From: Agarophyton chilense
Taxonomy: Eukaryota; Rhodophyta; Florideophyceae; Gracilariales; Gracilariaceae
DNA: 64,000 nt
NCBI GenBank assembly: GCA_030374765.1
Contig: JARGXX010000097.1
Span: 186,001 to 250,000 of the forward strand
Direction of reading: 5' to 3'
In this document: positions 11,013-21,653 of the stretch, piece after piece
Numbering within the stretch: the first letter of the stretch is position 1
Layout: each line of letters begins with the position of its first letter
Program-made: the position numbers and the translations under genes
Notes under the pieces: model-generated
Database searches by the model: none
What the model saw: the letters and a program-made list of their open reading frames with translations, nothing else
What the model was told of the DNA's origin: nothing

Positions 11013-14000
11013 TTAAAAGGGAGTAACACATAATGCATCACGATGATCGGCAAACAAGCTTCCACTTAATGTCTTCGTTAGTATATCAGCATGATTTTCC
11101 TTTGAAGAAACGTAGATAATATCAGCTGCTCCGTCTTTCACAGCATCTAGTACATGGTTAAAGCGAATATCGACATGCTTCACTCGTCGCATTCCTAGAT
11201 ATTCTTTGGACCACTGGATTGTTCCAAGATTGTCCTGAAATACTGGGATTGGTTTTGTCATTGGCATGTTGATCTCTTTCATAACGTTCCTTACCCATTG
11301 AAGCTGGCGTATACATTCTGAAAGGGCATAAAACTCCGCTTCAGAGGTAGAGAGAGCTGTAGATTTCTGAAGTTTTGAGCTCCATATGATAGGAAACCCC
11401 CCAATAGAGATGTAGTGACCACCTCTAGATCTCCGTTTTTCGAGGTCTCTGGCCCAGTCTGCATCAGACCATGCTACAATCTTGAGGTCAATACTTTTCG
11501 AAAGCTGCAGAGTGAATTCTTTTGTGCCTTTGAGATAGCGTACAACGGTTTTCAAGCAGTTCCAGTGTTCTGGTTTCGGCGCTGAAGCATATTTTCCTAG
11601 AAGCGAGACTGCGGTTGCCAGATCAGGACGTGTGCGGGTGCTTAGAAATAAAAGAGATCCAAGGGCTTCTCTATACGGCACGTTTTCCATTTGAAGGGAT
11701 TCCTCTTTGGTTCTCGGTGTTCTCGCATCATACAAGCAATGACCACAAGAGAGTGATGAGAAACTGGTTTTGCTGTGGTCATATGACACAAATCGATGAT
11801 GTTCTCAATCAATGGTTTCTGATGAAGATGTACTGTAGATTCGGTTTCATTGATTGAAACACCCAGATAGAGGTCTGTTCTTCCCAGGTCGCTGACATCA
11901 TATTGACCGGAAAGTTTGTTCTTCACCCATTTGGTACGTCGCGATGGACCAAAATACAAATCTCGTCAACGTATGCCAGAACAATAACGGCAATTTCGTG
12001 ATCGGAATAAATAAAATTGGATGGATGGGATACTGCCTGTTTGAATCCCATCGAGATTAGAAAACACCTAAGGTTCTCAAACCACAATTTTGGAGCTTGA
12101 CGTGTCCCGTACAATGATTTGACTAACTTAACAATGCGACCATCGGCTTCAGGAATTTGATCTATTTTTGGTAGCCTAATCCATATAGGTGCGTCTTCAG
12201 GGATTGGAGCATGTAGGAATGCTCCCTTAATGTCCACATGTTGGCGATCCCACCCAAGGGCTGTTGAGACTGCTAGAATGAAACGAAAGAGTTCAAAGTT
12301 AAGAACAGGTGCGTACAGGTCGGACTTGTTGCAGTCAACCTGAAAGTTTCCTCTAGCCACCAGACAGGCCTTGAATCGGGCTGGAGCGCCATTATGGTCA
12401 CGTTTAAGACGCAGTATAATACCAGAAGGAATCGCTTTTCCATGGTTAGCGTCGGCGTTGACGTATGTACCAAGTTTGATGATGGTTTCAAACTCTTTCT
12501 TAATGCTTTCCAACCAGAAAGGGGCTTCGTTCGATTTCAGTGCCTGTTTTAGCGTTGGTTCATCTCCTGTACTAATCTTTGACGGCAGTACGTGAGCAAC
12601 TGAGCAGGACGCGACCGTATCTTCCTCACAATCCGAGAGATACCCACCGATTTCCGGATCATAAGTGGACTCCTTTTCGGGGTAGTGAGTTAGTGAAGTG
12701 AGTACTGAATTCTCATCTTCACTATCCAGTGCAGGGTTTGAGTCTGGGATGTGAAACAGAGTGTGGTCTACATTGGAAGCTTCCTCAGATGTAGCTCTGC
12801 TTGATTCTATGGTAAGAAAGGACAGTCCAGGAAATTCGGAGTCAATGAAGCGAACGTGCTTCGTTTGAATGATTCCTTCTGATGTGAGGATAAAGTGCAT
12901 TCCGCCTTGGATGTGACCGAGATTAACACCTTCTCGTAACCTAGGCTGCATCTTTCGAAGCTGTTTTTCGTTTTGGAGAACTAATGCACGACAACCAAAC
13001 GATTTTAGGTGTTTTACATATGGTGGATATTCCTTGAGCAGCTCTACATATGGAATCTTTTGCGTGGTGCGTTGGATAGACATATTGCGGGCATTGACTA
13101 CTTGCTTTAAAGCGTAGTGCCCAAATTTCGTTGGAAGTTTCGCATGATTCAGAGCAGCTCTAATGGAGCCTTGTGGAACGCCAATGTACTGTTCGGCGAG
13201 ACTGTTGGACGCTGGTGTGTGTGTGCTTGTCTCAGAGGTGTTGATGCCAAGCTTTTGAAATTTCTTTCGAGCCCGATAAAATTCTTTTCCTCCGTCCGAA
13301 TGCAAAGAAAGTACATGATTTCCGGACTGCCTTTCAAACCATTTCCGGTAATTGATAATATGTTCCGAAGCCTCTCCTTTGTTCTGAAGAGGTTTTCCAT
13401 ACATAAAACGAGTGAATACGTCAACGATGATGAGGTAATACCGGTGTCCGTCTCCAGACAATGTTCCAGCATCTGCTATATCCGTATGAAGGTGTCCTGC
13501 TTGAGAAACTGAGGTTAGACTTCCACGATAGGATTTCTTAAAATTCCCTTTTTTACACGGGTCGCATTTATGTTTGGTTTCCTTATACAGGGGCAGAAGA
13601 TTTTCTTTCATCATTGTTTTGATATCCTTCATATCTACAGCGTGCGCAAGTCTCCAATGCCAGATGTTGATGTCTGCACTGTTGGTTTCTGATTGTGTAG
13701 GCACAGTTGCGTCTACAAAGTCATCAACGGCGTCTACATCTCTGTCAAAATTGGCTTCTGTGCGGCTTGGTTGTGTCGCTTTGTGTAAAAAACAACGCAC
13801 TTTCGCCATAAACGCACGGTTCTTTTCAGAAAGTGTTGGTGACGAAGTACACTTTTGAATGTTTTCTGATATGTAGTAGAGCCCGTCAGGATGCTTTGGT
13901 GCTGAACCAATGATTTCGGAATCATTGTCCATATCAATCAAAAGCGCTTCATCCGGGAGGAATACTACAGCAATTCGTTTTTCTGTTAAGGCTGGAATGG

Positions 14001-15144
14001 ATAGTAAGCTCATTGCTAGATCCGTTGAGGCAAGAGTGTTGGTTAAATGAACAGATGTAGTGGCTCCATCAAAGGTCCATTCTACGTTGCGGACTCCTTG
14101 TTCCGTAGCATAGATCGTAGAATCATCGCCAAGAGAAATCGGAACATGACAGGTCTGAGGATCTATTAGTCGAGAACTGTATGGAGTGAGATGAGTAGTA
14201 GTGCCAGAATCAAGCAGAAAAAGGTCAGATGATTGAGCGCGAGTCATCATTGCTCTAGTTTTGGCAACTGCTGCTCGATTTCGGTTTACAGTACTTGGAG
14301 GCTTAGATTGGTCGTCATCTTTCTTCGTGTCTCTGCTCTCTGATACCTGTTTGCCTGAGATGTATGAACTGGATGTTTTGTTATCTCCAAGGTTGAGTCG
14401 GTTTTTAGGGTTACGAAGATTGAGGAAGCAATTCTTGGTAATGTGCCCTGAACGTTCGCATATTCCACATTTTGATCTTGCGGCATTTGATCGCTCAGAG
14501 CGGTTGTTTGCAAGGGAACGCGTTTCATCAAGCAAGCGTGATGATACAGGATCCCATGTTACGTTATCTGATGGAAGAGTTTTGATAGCAGCACAGACTG
14601 GGTTCAGTTGAGCTGCAGAAATAGATGAGACAAGCAGTGCTACAGAGAGTTCTTCAGGAAGTTTTGTGTCCATACTTTCCAGTTGTTCTACAATGCCTGC
14701 CATTTTATCTATGTGCATTCCCATATTCTGATCAAGACAAGAGTATCGTAGTGTTACCAGTTCGCACATTTTTGCAATGCGCGATGCTATCGATTTTGAA
14801 GCGTACCTGTCGTCAAGGCGTTTTAGCATTTTAAGAGGATGACCAATTTCGGATTGAACTACGCGTAATGCTTCATTCGACAGAGCTGCGACGATCATTC
14901 CACTAGCTTTCTTCTGGTTGTGTTCGAACTCTTTGCGATTTTCATCGTCGCTGGAGAAAGGATTTCGACTATGCTGGAGGACAGTGCCAATGCCTTTGGC
15001 ATCGCAAGCAGCTTCGATTCTGATGCGCCAAAGTTTGTAGTCGTCCTTCTCTTCAAAAGGCTTAATTCGAATCTTGTCTGTATCCATTGTTAGACAGAAA
15101 GAGAGTAAAGATATCTGAAAGAGTATATATATATCGATATACAC
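11013..15144 (-). CDS. Copia E gag-pol polyprotein
   Basis: A 1073-codon ORF covers most of the polyprotein on the minus strand, and RNase H follows towards the 3' LTR. Domains in order: Gag (UBN2-like, about residues 20-215); a zinc knuckle CGICERSGHITKNC (C-x2-C-x4-H-x4-C); a protease with LLDSGTTTHLTP; GAG-pre-integrase WHWRLAHAVDMKDI; an integrase core beginning HTDIADAG, with LHSDGGKEF; and RT with DIKGAFLHAPI and LAYVDE. RNase H shows WSDADWARD and STSEAEFYALSE, then a HADILTKTL tail. Gag and Pol share one frame, as in most Copia elements. About two interruptions are present, so it is probably non-autonomous now. Confidence 0.88.
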
Positions 15145-15169
15145 AGTGTAGTGTGTAGGCCCAATAACC

Positions 15170-15382
15170 TATGAGTGAAGAAACAGTGAACAACAAAGAG
15201 TTGTCTCAGAAGTGAGAGCAGAAACGCTCTCACTGCGAGACCTTTATATACAGCAAGCATAATGTAAGCGGTAGGATAAGAGCGGTCGTGAAACTATTGA
15301 GAATATGACCATACAAAATAACATAGCACAACGGTTGTAAACGTCCGTGATGCATTATGAGTGTCCTTGACGGACTCTGACA
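15170..15382 (-). repeat. 5' LTR of Copia E
   Basis: 213-bp partner of 10787-10999. The gag-pol ORF begins just inside it on the minus strand, within about 50 bases of the LTR end. A short leader of this kind is normal for Copia. Confidence 0.93.
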
Positions 15383-15731
15383 CTTTAGAACGTAGGAGTG
15401 ATTCGAGAGGTCTTCGTGGGAGCAACAATTCTGAGCAGGAGAACTTCCTCACCAGCTCACTATAGCGCAATCATAGAAACAAATGCATGTTAAGACCAAC
15501 GAGGGCAACTGCCCAAAAATACTATACTCGTTTCTGTCCCCAATCGAACGAAGAAAAGCATAATTTGTTTGAATGTCGTCTCCGACTCATAATCCTACTA
15601 TGGATTCACTGTAAAAGCTCAAACATCAACACTTCAGAGAGAAGAAAACAAGAGCAAAAGACAAAAAAAATCAGCTCGGTGAGTTGTTATTCAATTTCGA
15701 ACACTCGACCATCAGTACACTTCAAACAATC

Positions 15732-17099
15732 ATGGAGTTCAAGACTTGCATTATTATTGCCGTGTCATCCGTTATGATGTATTCTGCAATGGCTCTGGTC
15801 CATAATACTGGAAAGGAGTTCTTTCGTGAGACGATACTAACAGAAGATGGCCTCGCTATACAACAGATATCTGTTCCAACATTCCTGGTCCCAACAGTTT
15901 CGTTTATGGAGTTGCAAGCCAACGGAACAACTTTGAAATCCTGCACCCCCACAACTCTCCAATTTTCTGGAGCTATTGATCAGAAAGACTTCGCTGTTGG
16001 TCATGTTCTTACATTTCCAGACGATGGAAACCTGAACCCGGGATGCCGATTTACGATGGACAAGAGCGAAAGCCAATTGATCGCTCGCGATGAGATAATA
16101 TTTCGCAACATTACGAACTTTTCATTTCAGGCCGGGTCAGTGCTATTAACCACTGTCTTCGTATCTGGAGAAAACGTAGTGCCAGTTGTTGAAGTGAGTA
16201 TTATGGGTCCTATGCTTCCAGATGATCTTGAATCACTTGAAAAAAAAGTTGAACTCGAAATTCAGCGCAACGGAACAATACCAATCGTCGAAAATGTGAA
16301 TCTTATGTGGGGAGTTACAGTATCAAGTGGCACAAACAATTTCGCATTCAGTCGCACTAAGCTTAGAGTTTCATGGGACCAACAAATTTCAGCTTCGGCA
16401 TCTGTCAATCTTCAGGTTTTGGCTGCTTTTAATACCACTCGTTCAGGAAATATCTTAAGCTTCCCACTTCCCGGCAGTTTCGCTTTTCGAATCCCATTTC
16501 TTGGGAAAATATCTTCTGGACTGTTCGGAAAGGTAGATTATGAGGCTGATCTGGCTGTTATGGCGCAAGCAGACATGGGAATATTTTCATCTGTTTCGGC
16601 CGCCCAAAGAGTAACAATTGGTCTTCAAGCGTTCAAGTTCGAACGCCTACCGCTTTCTACCGATCCGAACGGAGCGGGACTGAACTTTCATACCACAGAT
16701 GCCACACAAGCTAATGCCACCGGCTTTATTGGAATTAGGCCAGCAGTACAAGCAGAATTAAGTCTCCCATTTCTCGGGCAACTGTCTGTTGACTTTGGAG
16801 GAACAATGGGAATCTCAGCCACAGTAGCGTACATGTCGGTACCGTTCCCCCCATTTACAGATGGTCGCCCTATTGGTGTAGGGTGTGATGGACTGCACCA
16901 CGTAAGAGGGCTGCTAAAACTGGAAGGTCGAAAACTTGGCAATCGAGTCATGATACCAAGGAAAGCTCCGATGGAATTTGTTTTATTAGATCCCTTCATT
17001 GACTACATCGTTGGGACGAAGTGCCTATTTCCTGCTTCGAGTGTTTCGAATGAACAACTTCTCCTGCAAAAATTTAGCAGTGATGCATTGTCAGAGTAG
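15732..17099 (+). CDS. Secreted protein, 455 aa, family shared with the 599-aa neighbour
   Basis: The open frame reaches back to 15684, but I take ATG 15732 because it places a signal peptide (MEFKTCIIIAVSSVMMYSAMA) at the N-terminus. The rest has no membrane segment and several NxT/S glycosylation sites, so it is probably exported. The C-terminal half shares blocks with the 599-aa protein at 21654-23453: GKISSGLFGKVDYEADL against GRIRAGAFGKVDWIAEL, ATGFIGIRPAV against ITGFIGLRPAI, and a C-x-G/Q-x-H-x-x-RG motif near the end. This copy lacks the Cys-rich tail. GTGAGT at about 15680 could be a donor of a 5'UTR intron. The function is unknown; only secretion and paralogy are supported. Confidence 0.8.
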   Translation: MEFKTCIIIAVSSVMMYSAMALVHNTGKEFFRETILTEDGLAIQQISVPTFLVPTVSFMELQANGTTLKSCTPTTLQFSGAIDQKDFAVGHVLTFPDDGNLNPGCRFTMDKSESQLIARDEIIFRNITNFSFQAGSVLLTTVFVSGENVVPVVEVSIMGPMLPDDLESLEKKVELEIQRNGTIPIVENVNLMWGVTVSSGTNNFAFSRTKLRVSWDQQISASASVNLQVLAAFNTTRSGNILSFPLPGSFAFRIPFLGKISSGLFGKVDYEADLAVMAQADMGIFSSVSAAQRVTIGLQAFKFERLPLSTDPNGAGLNFHTTDATQANATGFIGIRPAVQAELSLPFLGQLSVDFGGTMGISATVAYMSVPFPPFTDGRPIGVGCDGLHHVRGLLKLEGRKLGNRVMIPRKAPMEFVLLDPFIDYIVGTKCLFPASSVSNEQLLLQKFSSDALSE

Positions 17100-17399
17100 T
17101 TCGCTCGCCGTAAAACGTGAAGACTATGCAATAGAATCTTCATTAGAGTACTTGAATTTATAAGAATATGCGTGGTAGAACTTGGAATCGCTTCAATAAA
17201 TTGCTGAGCAGCAGCAACCGGGATCCTATTCCGTTCGAGACACACTCGTTGAGTATTTCCAGAGGTTCGGACATACCGGTTTGACTTCTGAAATAAGCTA
17301 AGCGTACGACCTACATTTGACAAACCAATTTCGCGATCGCAACACAGGTACATACCTATATAAACTACTTGATATACTGCTGAAGTTTGTGTCATTCCA

Positions 17400-17620
17400 A
17401 CTTTAATTCTTAAATGTGGGGACGTTTAGTTTAACCCTCAGCGACTGGATCGAGAGACCATCTTCTTACATGCTCAAAAGGATTTCCTCCACCACTTCCT
17501 TTTCTACCTCTCAAAAACCAATTGACAAAAGCCTTTTCAATTCCTAAAGGAACACTAGATAAAACTGCTTCTAGAACAACACAAAAAGCTGAGGGTAGTT
17601 TTTGAAACCTGAGTTATAAA
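17400..17620 (-). pseudogene. Exon-like C-terminal coding block, left arm
   Basis: The minus strand has an open stretch ending VNWFLRGRKGSGGGNPF followed by EHVRRWSLDPVAEG and a stop near 17437. The upstream side is open to an AG near 17595, as expected for a last exon. It lies downstream of the subtilase fragment on the same strand, so the two may be exons of one decayed gene. The right-arm mirror (about 36360-36520) keeps the frame with a few substitutions. No family is recognised. Confidence 0.3.
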
Positions 17621-17823
17621 GGCTTTATACCGAAGTTCTAATCTTTCGATAAATGGAATATATCGTGGTACTGTCCAGAATAGAACTGGTGTTCATCCCT
17701 GCAATTTTGCTGCTTCAACCTTGGCCTGGAACAGAGCACTCTACCTCCCCTCGCAGGTGCATGCAAGACCAATAGTACGGCGACTAATAGTGCCATTGAT
17801 TCTGATAGGCAAGCTTTTGGCAC

Positions 17824-18027
17824 TTAAAACTTCCTGGTGGGCCTAAAGCCGTCAGACAGCAAGACTGTACAAGCACCTGCAACTTGTGGGGAGGCCCTAG
17901 AGGTACCAGATAGCCTTCTGGAAGATCCAAGGCTTAGGCCTTCGAACAAAATAGAACCACCTGGGGCGGACAAATCTGTGCCCATCAATTCTTTTGTGGC
18001 AAAGTTTGTAAAGCTAGCAGCTTTCAA
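17824..18027 (-). pseudogene. Subtilase (S8) catalytic fragment, left arm
   Basis: The minus-strand ORF of 67 codons contains DLSAPGGSI followed by SGTSRASPQVAGA, which is the serine-box signature of subtilisin-like proteases (usual form GTSMASPHVAG). The serine is present; Arg and Gln replace the common Met and His. No Asp-box or His-box part is visible nearby, so this is at most one exon or a fragment. The following 180 bases on the same strand (17823-17638) stay open but are not recognisable. A host subtilase remnant is the most likely reading. Confidence 0.6.
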
Positions 18028-18120
18028 TTTTATATCGTTTATCGATTGCTGTCGCTATAATATATGCCAGTGCTTTGATGTAGAACGCAATCAAGTTTAT
18101 TGAAAAGTTTGGGCAACTAG

Positions 18121-18180
18121 TACCGCTTCAGGCGTCGAAATATTGCCATGGTTTGACTCTGAAGCGGCGGGGGCCAAGAG
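18121..18180 (-). other. Hairpin-forming block H, outer copy, left arm
   Basis: On the minus strand CCGCTTCAG and CTGAAGCGG are 28 bases apart and can form a 9-bp stem, extended inside by GTC/GAC. Flanking sequence and peptide translation (LAPAASES then TPEAV) match the inner copy at about 24183-24240 (LAPASSES then TPEEV). The mirror lies at about 35775-35830. Confidence 0.5.
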
Positions 18181-18423
18181 AGTTTGTATTTCATCTGGTG
18201 AGAACGTGCACAAAAACACCTCCTGTTAGCAATGAGCAACCACAACCCAACGTTTCTACTATTAGAAGGCGTAGTTCTGGCCGATTACTGAAAGAACTGG
18301 TTGTGCTTTGAATGTCGTGATGATCTCAGCGCATCATAATGTCGAATCCTCTTGTTAAATAGATAAAAACAAGCGCGTTTTGGGCGGGATTAAGATGGAT
18401 TTTGTACGAGAGCGATCTTTCAT

Positions 18424-19410
18424 TTATGAGATAGTATCTAAGCCAACTGATGGATGCCCAACGTCCGTCAAAGCTATAGTTTTCGCAGAGCTGCAATTGA
18501 AAGACGAGTGTAGCGCTCTGCCAATACGTGTAGAGTGGGAAGTAAGTAACCCAGGTAGACCAAAATGCTTTGCAGCTTCCTTGATGCTTTGCAGATAAGC
18601 GTTGTATGATACCTTGAAGATCTTTACTTGTCGCTGAGAAAGAATGTTAGATGAAAGAAAAGAAACTACAGCGCAGTCCTGATTCAGGGTAAACTGATTC
18701 TTACAAGGTTCTTCTTGTAAAATTGCGATGCCTGCTGAGGTAGAAGATCCAATACTTCGAAGAGGGATGTCGCTGGGGAGTGCAACATCATCGGAAGTCA
18801 TGTTGAGAGTTTTCAAAGCCAGTAAATGTGCACCACAAGCCACGGCTAAAACTACAGCTGCATCATGGTGTATCTGTTCTTCCAGTCGAGCCACTAGTGC
18901 GAGTAAAAAATGACTAGTGCGAGGCCGAAAACGTTTGTAGGGTACGCGACGCTTATCTACTCCAACCGATCTCCTTACAAGGTTCAACCGAGAAGACAGG
19001 TCTGGAAGGACGAAGTAGATGTATGAGAGTAGATTTGTCATCTCCTGTCGTTTTTCCGGCGAGAAGTTCTTGATATATGAATTTTCAATGCAGTTCAAAA
19101 GTGTACGACCGAGCCCGGGAAGGGAAGGGGAAAGCTTGTAAATGAACTCAGGAAATTTTGAGTAGGCCATGACATAAAGTCGACGTGTTTGGGGCTCCAA
19201 GCGCCACGATAGTAGTGCACAAGACACGGACGTAGTCCTTATATAATCAGATAAAGACTTGGTCTCCCAATCACATGCTTGATACTGTGCAAAAGAATTA
19301 TAAGCGATAGACGTGTTAGGTTTGGATGATGGATTCTTCGTTGAAATATGACGATAGTAATGTGAGTGGCGACGGAGAAATGCCTGACACATCTCTCGAG
19401 AGAGAGGCAT
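18424..19410 (-). CDS. Tyrosine-recombinase-like protein, left arm
   Basis: The 328-codon ORF starts MPLSREMCQAFLRRHSHYYR. It has the layout of a phage-integrase-type recombinase: an alpha-helical N-terminal half, a KRFRPRTSH linker, a box-I-like helix (VVLAVACGAHLLALKTLNM then DDVALP) and a box-II-like HSTRIGRA with GHPSVGLD near the end. The active-site set looks incomplete, so it is probably degenerate. Upstream on the same strand is a coiled-coil ORF (19562-20119), and the pair may form one mobile element of Crypton or DIRS type, or an algal stand-alone integrase. The assignment rests on motif spacing only. Confidence 0.6.
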   Translation of the reverse strand: MPLSREMCQAFLRRHSHYYRHISTKNPSSKPNTSIAYNSFAQYQACDWETKSLSDYIRTTSVSCALLSWRLEPQTRRLYVMAYSKFPEFIYKLSPSLPGLGRTLLNCIENSYIKNFSPEKRQEMTNLLSYIYFVLPDLSSRLNLVRRSVGVDKRRVPYKRFRPRTSHFLLALVARLEEQIHHDAAVVLAVACGAHLLALKTLNMTSDDVALPSDIPLRSIGSSTSAGIAILQEEPCKNQFTLNQDCAVVSFLSSNILSQRQVKIFKVSYNAYLQSIKEAAKHFGLPGLLTSHSTRIGRALHSSFNCSSAKTIALTDVGHPSVGLDTIS

Positions 19411-19561
19411 TTCTGCCTGTTGTGGCTTTCTTTGGCTTTTCCCAACATCGAGGTTTTCGATATATCGCTCTACTTTGACTTCGGCGGAGAAATTACCTAA
19501 TCAGGGTGGGACCCAATATATGGGGGCAGTCAAGGATGGGTTGTGCTATGTCCCTCTGATG

Positions 19562-20520
19562 TTATGGTGGAATGAGGGAAATATGTCGAGGGTGTATCCT
19601 TCCGGCGTCATTTATCGTTTGATACGTTTCTTCAGAAGCTCGTTTGGGCACTGGCACTCCCCCGATCCAAGTGACGTTTCCATTAGTTCCGGCTGTAGCA
19701 GGAGTAAAATTCGTTGCATGTGTCGAAGAACACCCGGGGGAGTCCTGAAGCTTAGTGATCCTTTCTTTCAGCTGCTGATTTTCACTGTGGAGATCATTGT
19801 AAACGCTTCCGTTGCATTGCGGTTTCCAAGCTAAATCGGCTGAAGGAAACTGGTGAGTATCTTCAGGAGTCCAATTCATGGGAACCCGGTCTTCTTTTAC
19901 ATTTTCAGACGACTTTAGTAACGAAGAAATACTGTTAAGAATAATATTTGTCATGGCGATAAGTTGGGGGACCGGCGTTTCAGTGAAATTGGTCAGTGCT
20001 TCAATAGAAATTGTTGCCAGATCAGAGGAGGGCGTTTTGTTCTGATTCGTTATTGTGTCATCGTCATACAGTACGTCATGAATAAGTGTCGAAAACTCTG
20101 TTTCACATATGGCCCGCAAGTGATTCTTTGAAACTTTGATAATGTCGCGGCTTGGGTGGTTTAAAAGATCATCGGGTTTGATGACAACTGTTACATCCTG
20201 GTTGTGTTTTGACGATTTCTGAGTGGAAAAGGGTTTACCAGGAGCTTTGTATGGATTTGTTAGGAGTTTGTTTTAGCTACGCTTCTGAATTCAGCTTCTC
20301 AGACTCGTGAATGAGGCATTTTTCTGCTTTAAGCTGACGTTTAGACGAGAATATTAAGTGAAAGTGTCGGAACAGGTGCAATTTATTCAGCATTTCCAGT
20401 CCCCACCTGTGAAGGTACCTTATCTTGCAGTAGAAATGACGCTTGCTCATCTGAATCAGAGTGGGTACAAAGATTGGCATCGTTTTCGGCTTTTGATGAC
20501 ATGAACAAGGATCGATAAAG
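19562..20520 (-). CDS. Coiled-coil ORF upstream of the recombinase, left arm
   Basis: On the minus strand a short first part starts at an ATG near 20502 (MSSKAENDANLCTHSDSDEQ) and stops after about 39 codons. A second open stretch runs from about 20260 to 19562. It has an Ile/Leu-rich helical middle and a heptad-like segment ending NQQLKERITKL (about residues 105-125 of the longest ORF). The two may be exons or separate frames. It sits about 150 bases upstream of the recombinase on the same strand. I recognise no family. A Gag-like or DNA-binding partner role is possible but not shown. Confidence 0.4.
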
Positions 20521-20830
20521 ATTCGCTAGGAAGAATTGCTGCCGCAATCGTAATGCGCAAAGAACTAAACTCGATTCACTTCGCGGCTGAACGCAAATTC
20601 GCAGCTGACTGCAACGAACTTGATGGAGAGACAAAAATCAATACACACACAATGTCGAGAACAACAAAAGCCACCCAAAGTTCTATGCATCGATCAAGGA
20701 CGGTGTTGCGAGTACATCTTGATTGGACCACTTTCAATGCTCCAAATCATCTGGCGATCACATCCACACAAGTCGTACATTCAGCGATGCGAGGTGTACA
20801 CACTAGCAGATTCCTTGTGTGACACTTTTC
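20505..20830 (+). repeat. Dispersed module R, copy 2 (left arm)
   Basis: Similar to 9535-9945 in the same orientation. It lies immediately upstream of the minus-strand MSSKAEN ORF start, so on that strand it occupies the promoter or 5'UTR position. The mirror in the right arm is about 27940-28260. Confidence 0.6.
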
Positions 20831-21653
20831 ACCAACTTTTAACGCTTATAAGTAGTACAATCGATTTCAATAACCCGTTCTCCATTTTTTCTTTAGTTTC
20901 AAGATATTGATGCATTGTTTCATCATAAAATTTGTCCAGTAGGTTTAATCGAATTCTAGAAAAATATGGAACTTTCCAGTGTTGTGAAAGAGTGGAGAAA
21001 AAAGAAATCCATGACAGGTGCTGAAATAGGAAAAATGTTGAGCAGGTTTCATGATTCGCGCGCGCTTAGCAAATTTATAACGTTTATCATTGTTGATTGT
21101 TGAAAAAGTGTCTGATCATAAAAGTAAGAGATCTCTTTTGTGTTTTGAGAGGTTTTGGAGGTAATCGTGTTTGTCGTTTTATTAAAGGGGTGTTTTGGTA
21201 TTGTTATGTATTTTGTATCATTAATGGATGTTGGGCGGAAGATACATTTGTAAGGGCTCCAATGGTTCGTGTCAATGCCGTACAACGGAGCACATGGGTG
21301 ACCATATTAACGGAGTTGGCTGATATTGTTTTGTGAACATATCGGCACTTTGCACTTGTTTTTTCATGCCATTAGCGGGTGCCACGTTATCAAAGAATGA
21401 CCATCTCTTTGAATTTGGCCTTCCCATGGTGTTGCCGTTGCTCTGTTGAAGCTCTGCGCCAGGGTCGAGTCTGAGTAGTTTTAAACTCTTGCTGTTCTGG
21501 AGAATGTTTTCTGAACTGTTTTTCAACGTTTTCAAAGCCAAAAAATTGATTAAAATAGTCAGAAAAAGTTTCGAACGTTTTAAATCTTTCTTTAACTTTA
21601 TTGGAAAAGAAACCAACAATATAGGCTCTCTAAATAGTTCATAGTTGGATGCA
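20831..21653. other. Intergenic stretch, left arm
   Basis: AT-rich sequence with GCGCGCGC near 21058. A 130-codon ORF on the minus strand (21664-21272) is present in both arms with one change and could be a downstream exon of the 599-aa gene, because a GTGAGT donor precedes its stop. Otherwise nothing is recognised. Near-identity between the arms begins at about 21.1 kb when moving inward. Confidence 0.4.

Larger units (their letters stand above)
10787..15382 (-). mobile_element. Copia E, young insertion present only in the left arm
   Basis: This is a 4.6-kb Ty1/Copia element with 213-bp LTRs at 10787-10999 and 15170-15382. The LTRs differ at one position by my count, so the insertion is recent. 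Both ends are flanked by the 5-bp duplication CTTTA (10782-10786 and 15383-15387). The right arm has a single CTTTA at the matching empty site (near 38560). A polypurine tract (minus strand, GAGGGGGG) abuts the 3' LTR at 11000-11007. After the 5' LTR the minus strand reads GGTTATTGGGCC, close to the half-tRNA-type primer site of Copia-like elements. It looks nearly whole, with about two reading-frame interruptions. Confidence 0.93.

Noticed and set aside
17003-17395. A 130-codon minus-strand ORF, present as a mirror at 36555-36944
   Set aside because: It overlaps the 3' end of the 455-aa gene in antisense, has no recognisable composition and differs between arms by indels. It is treated as a shadow.
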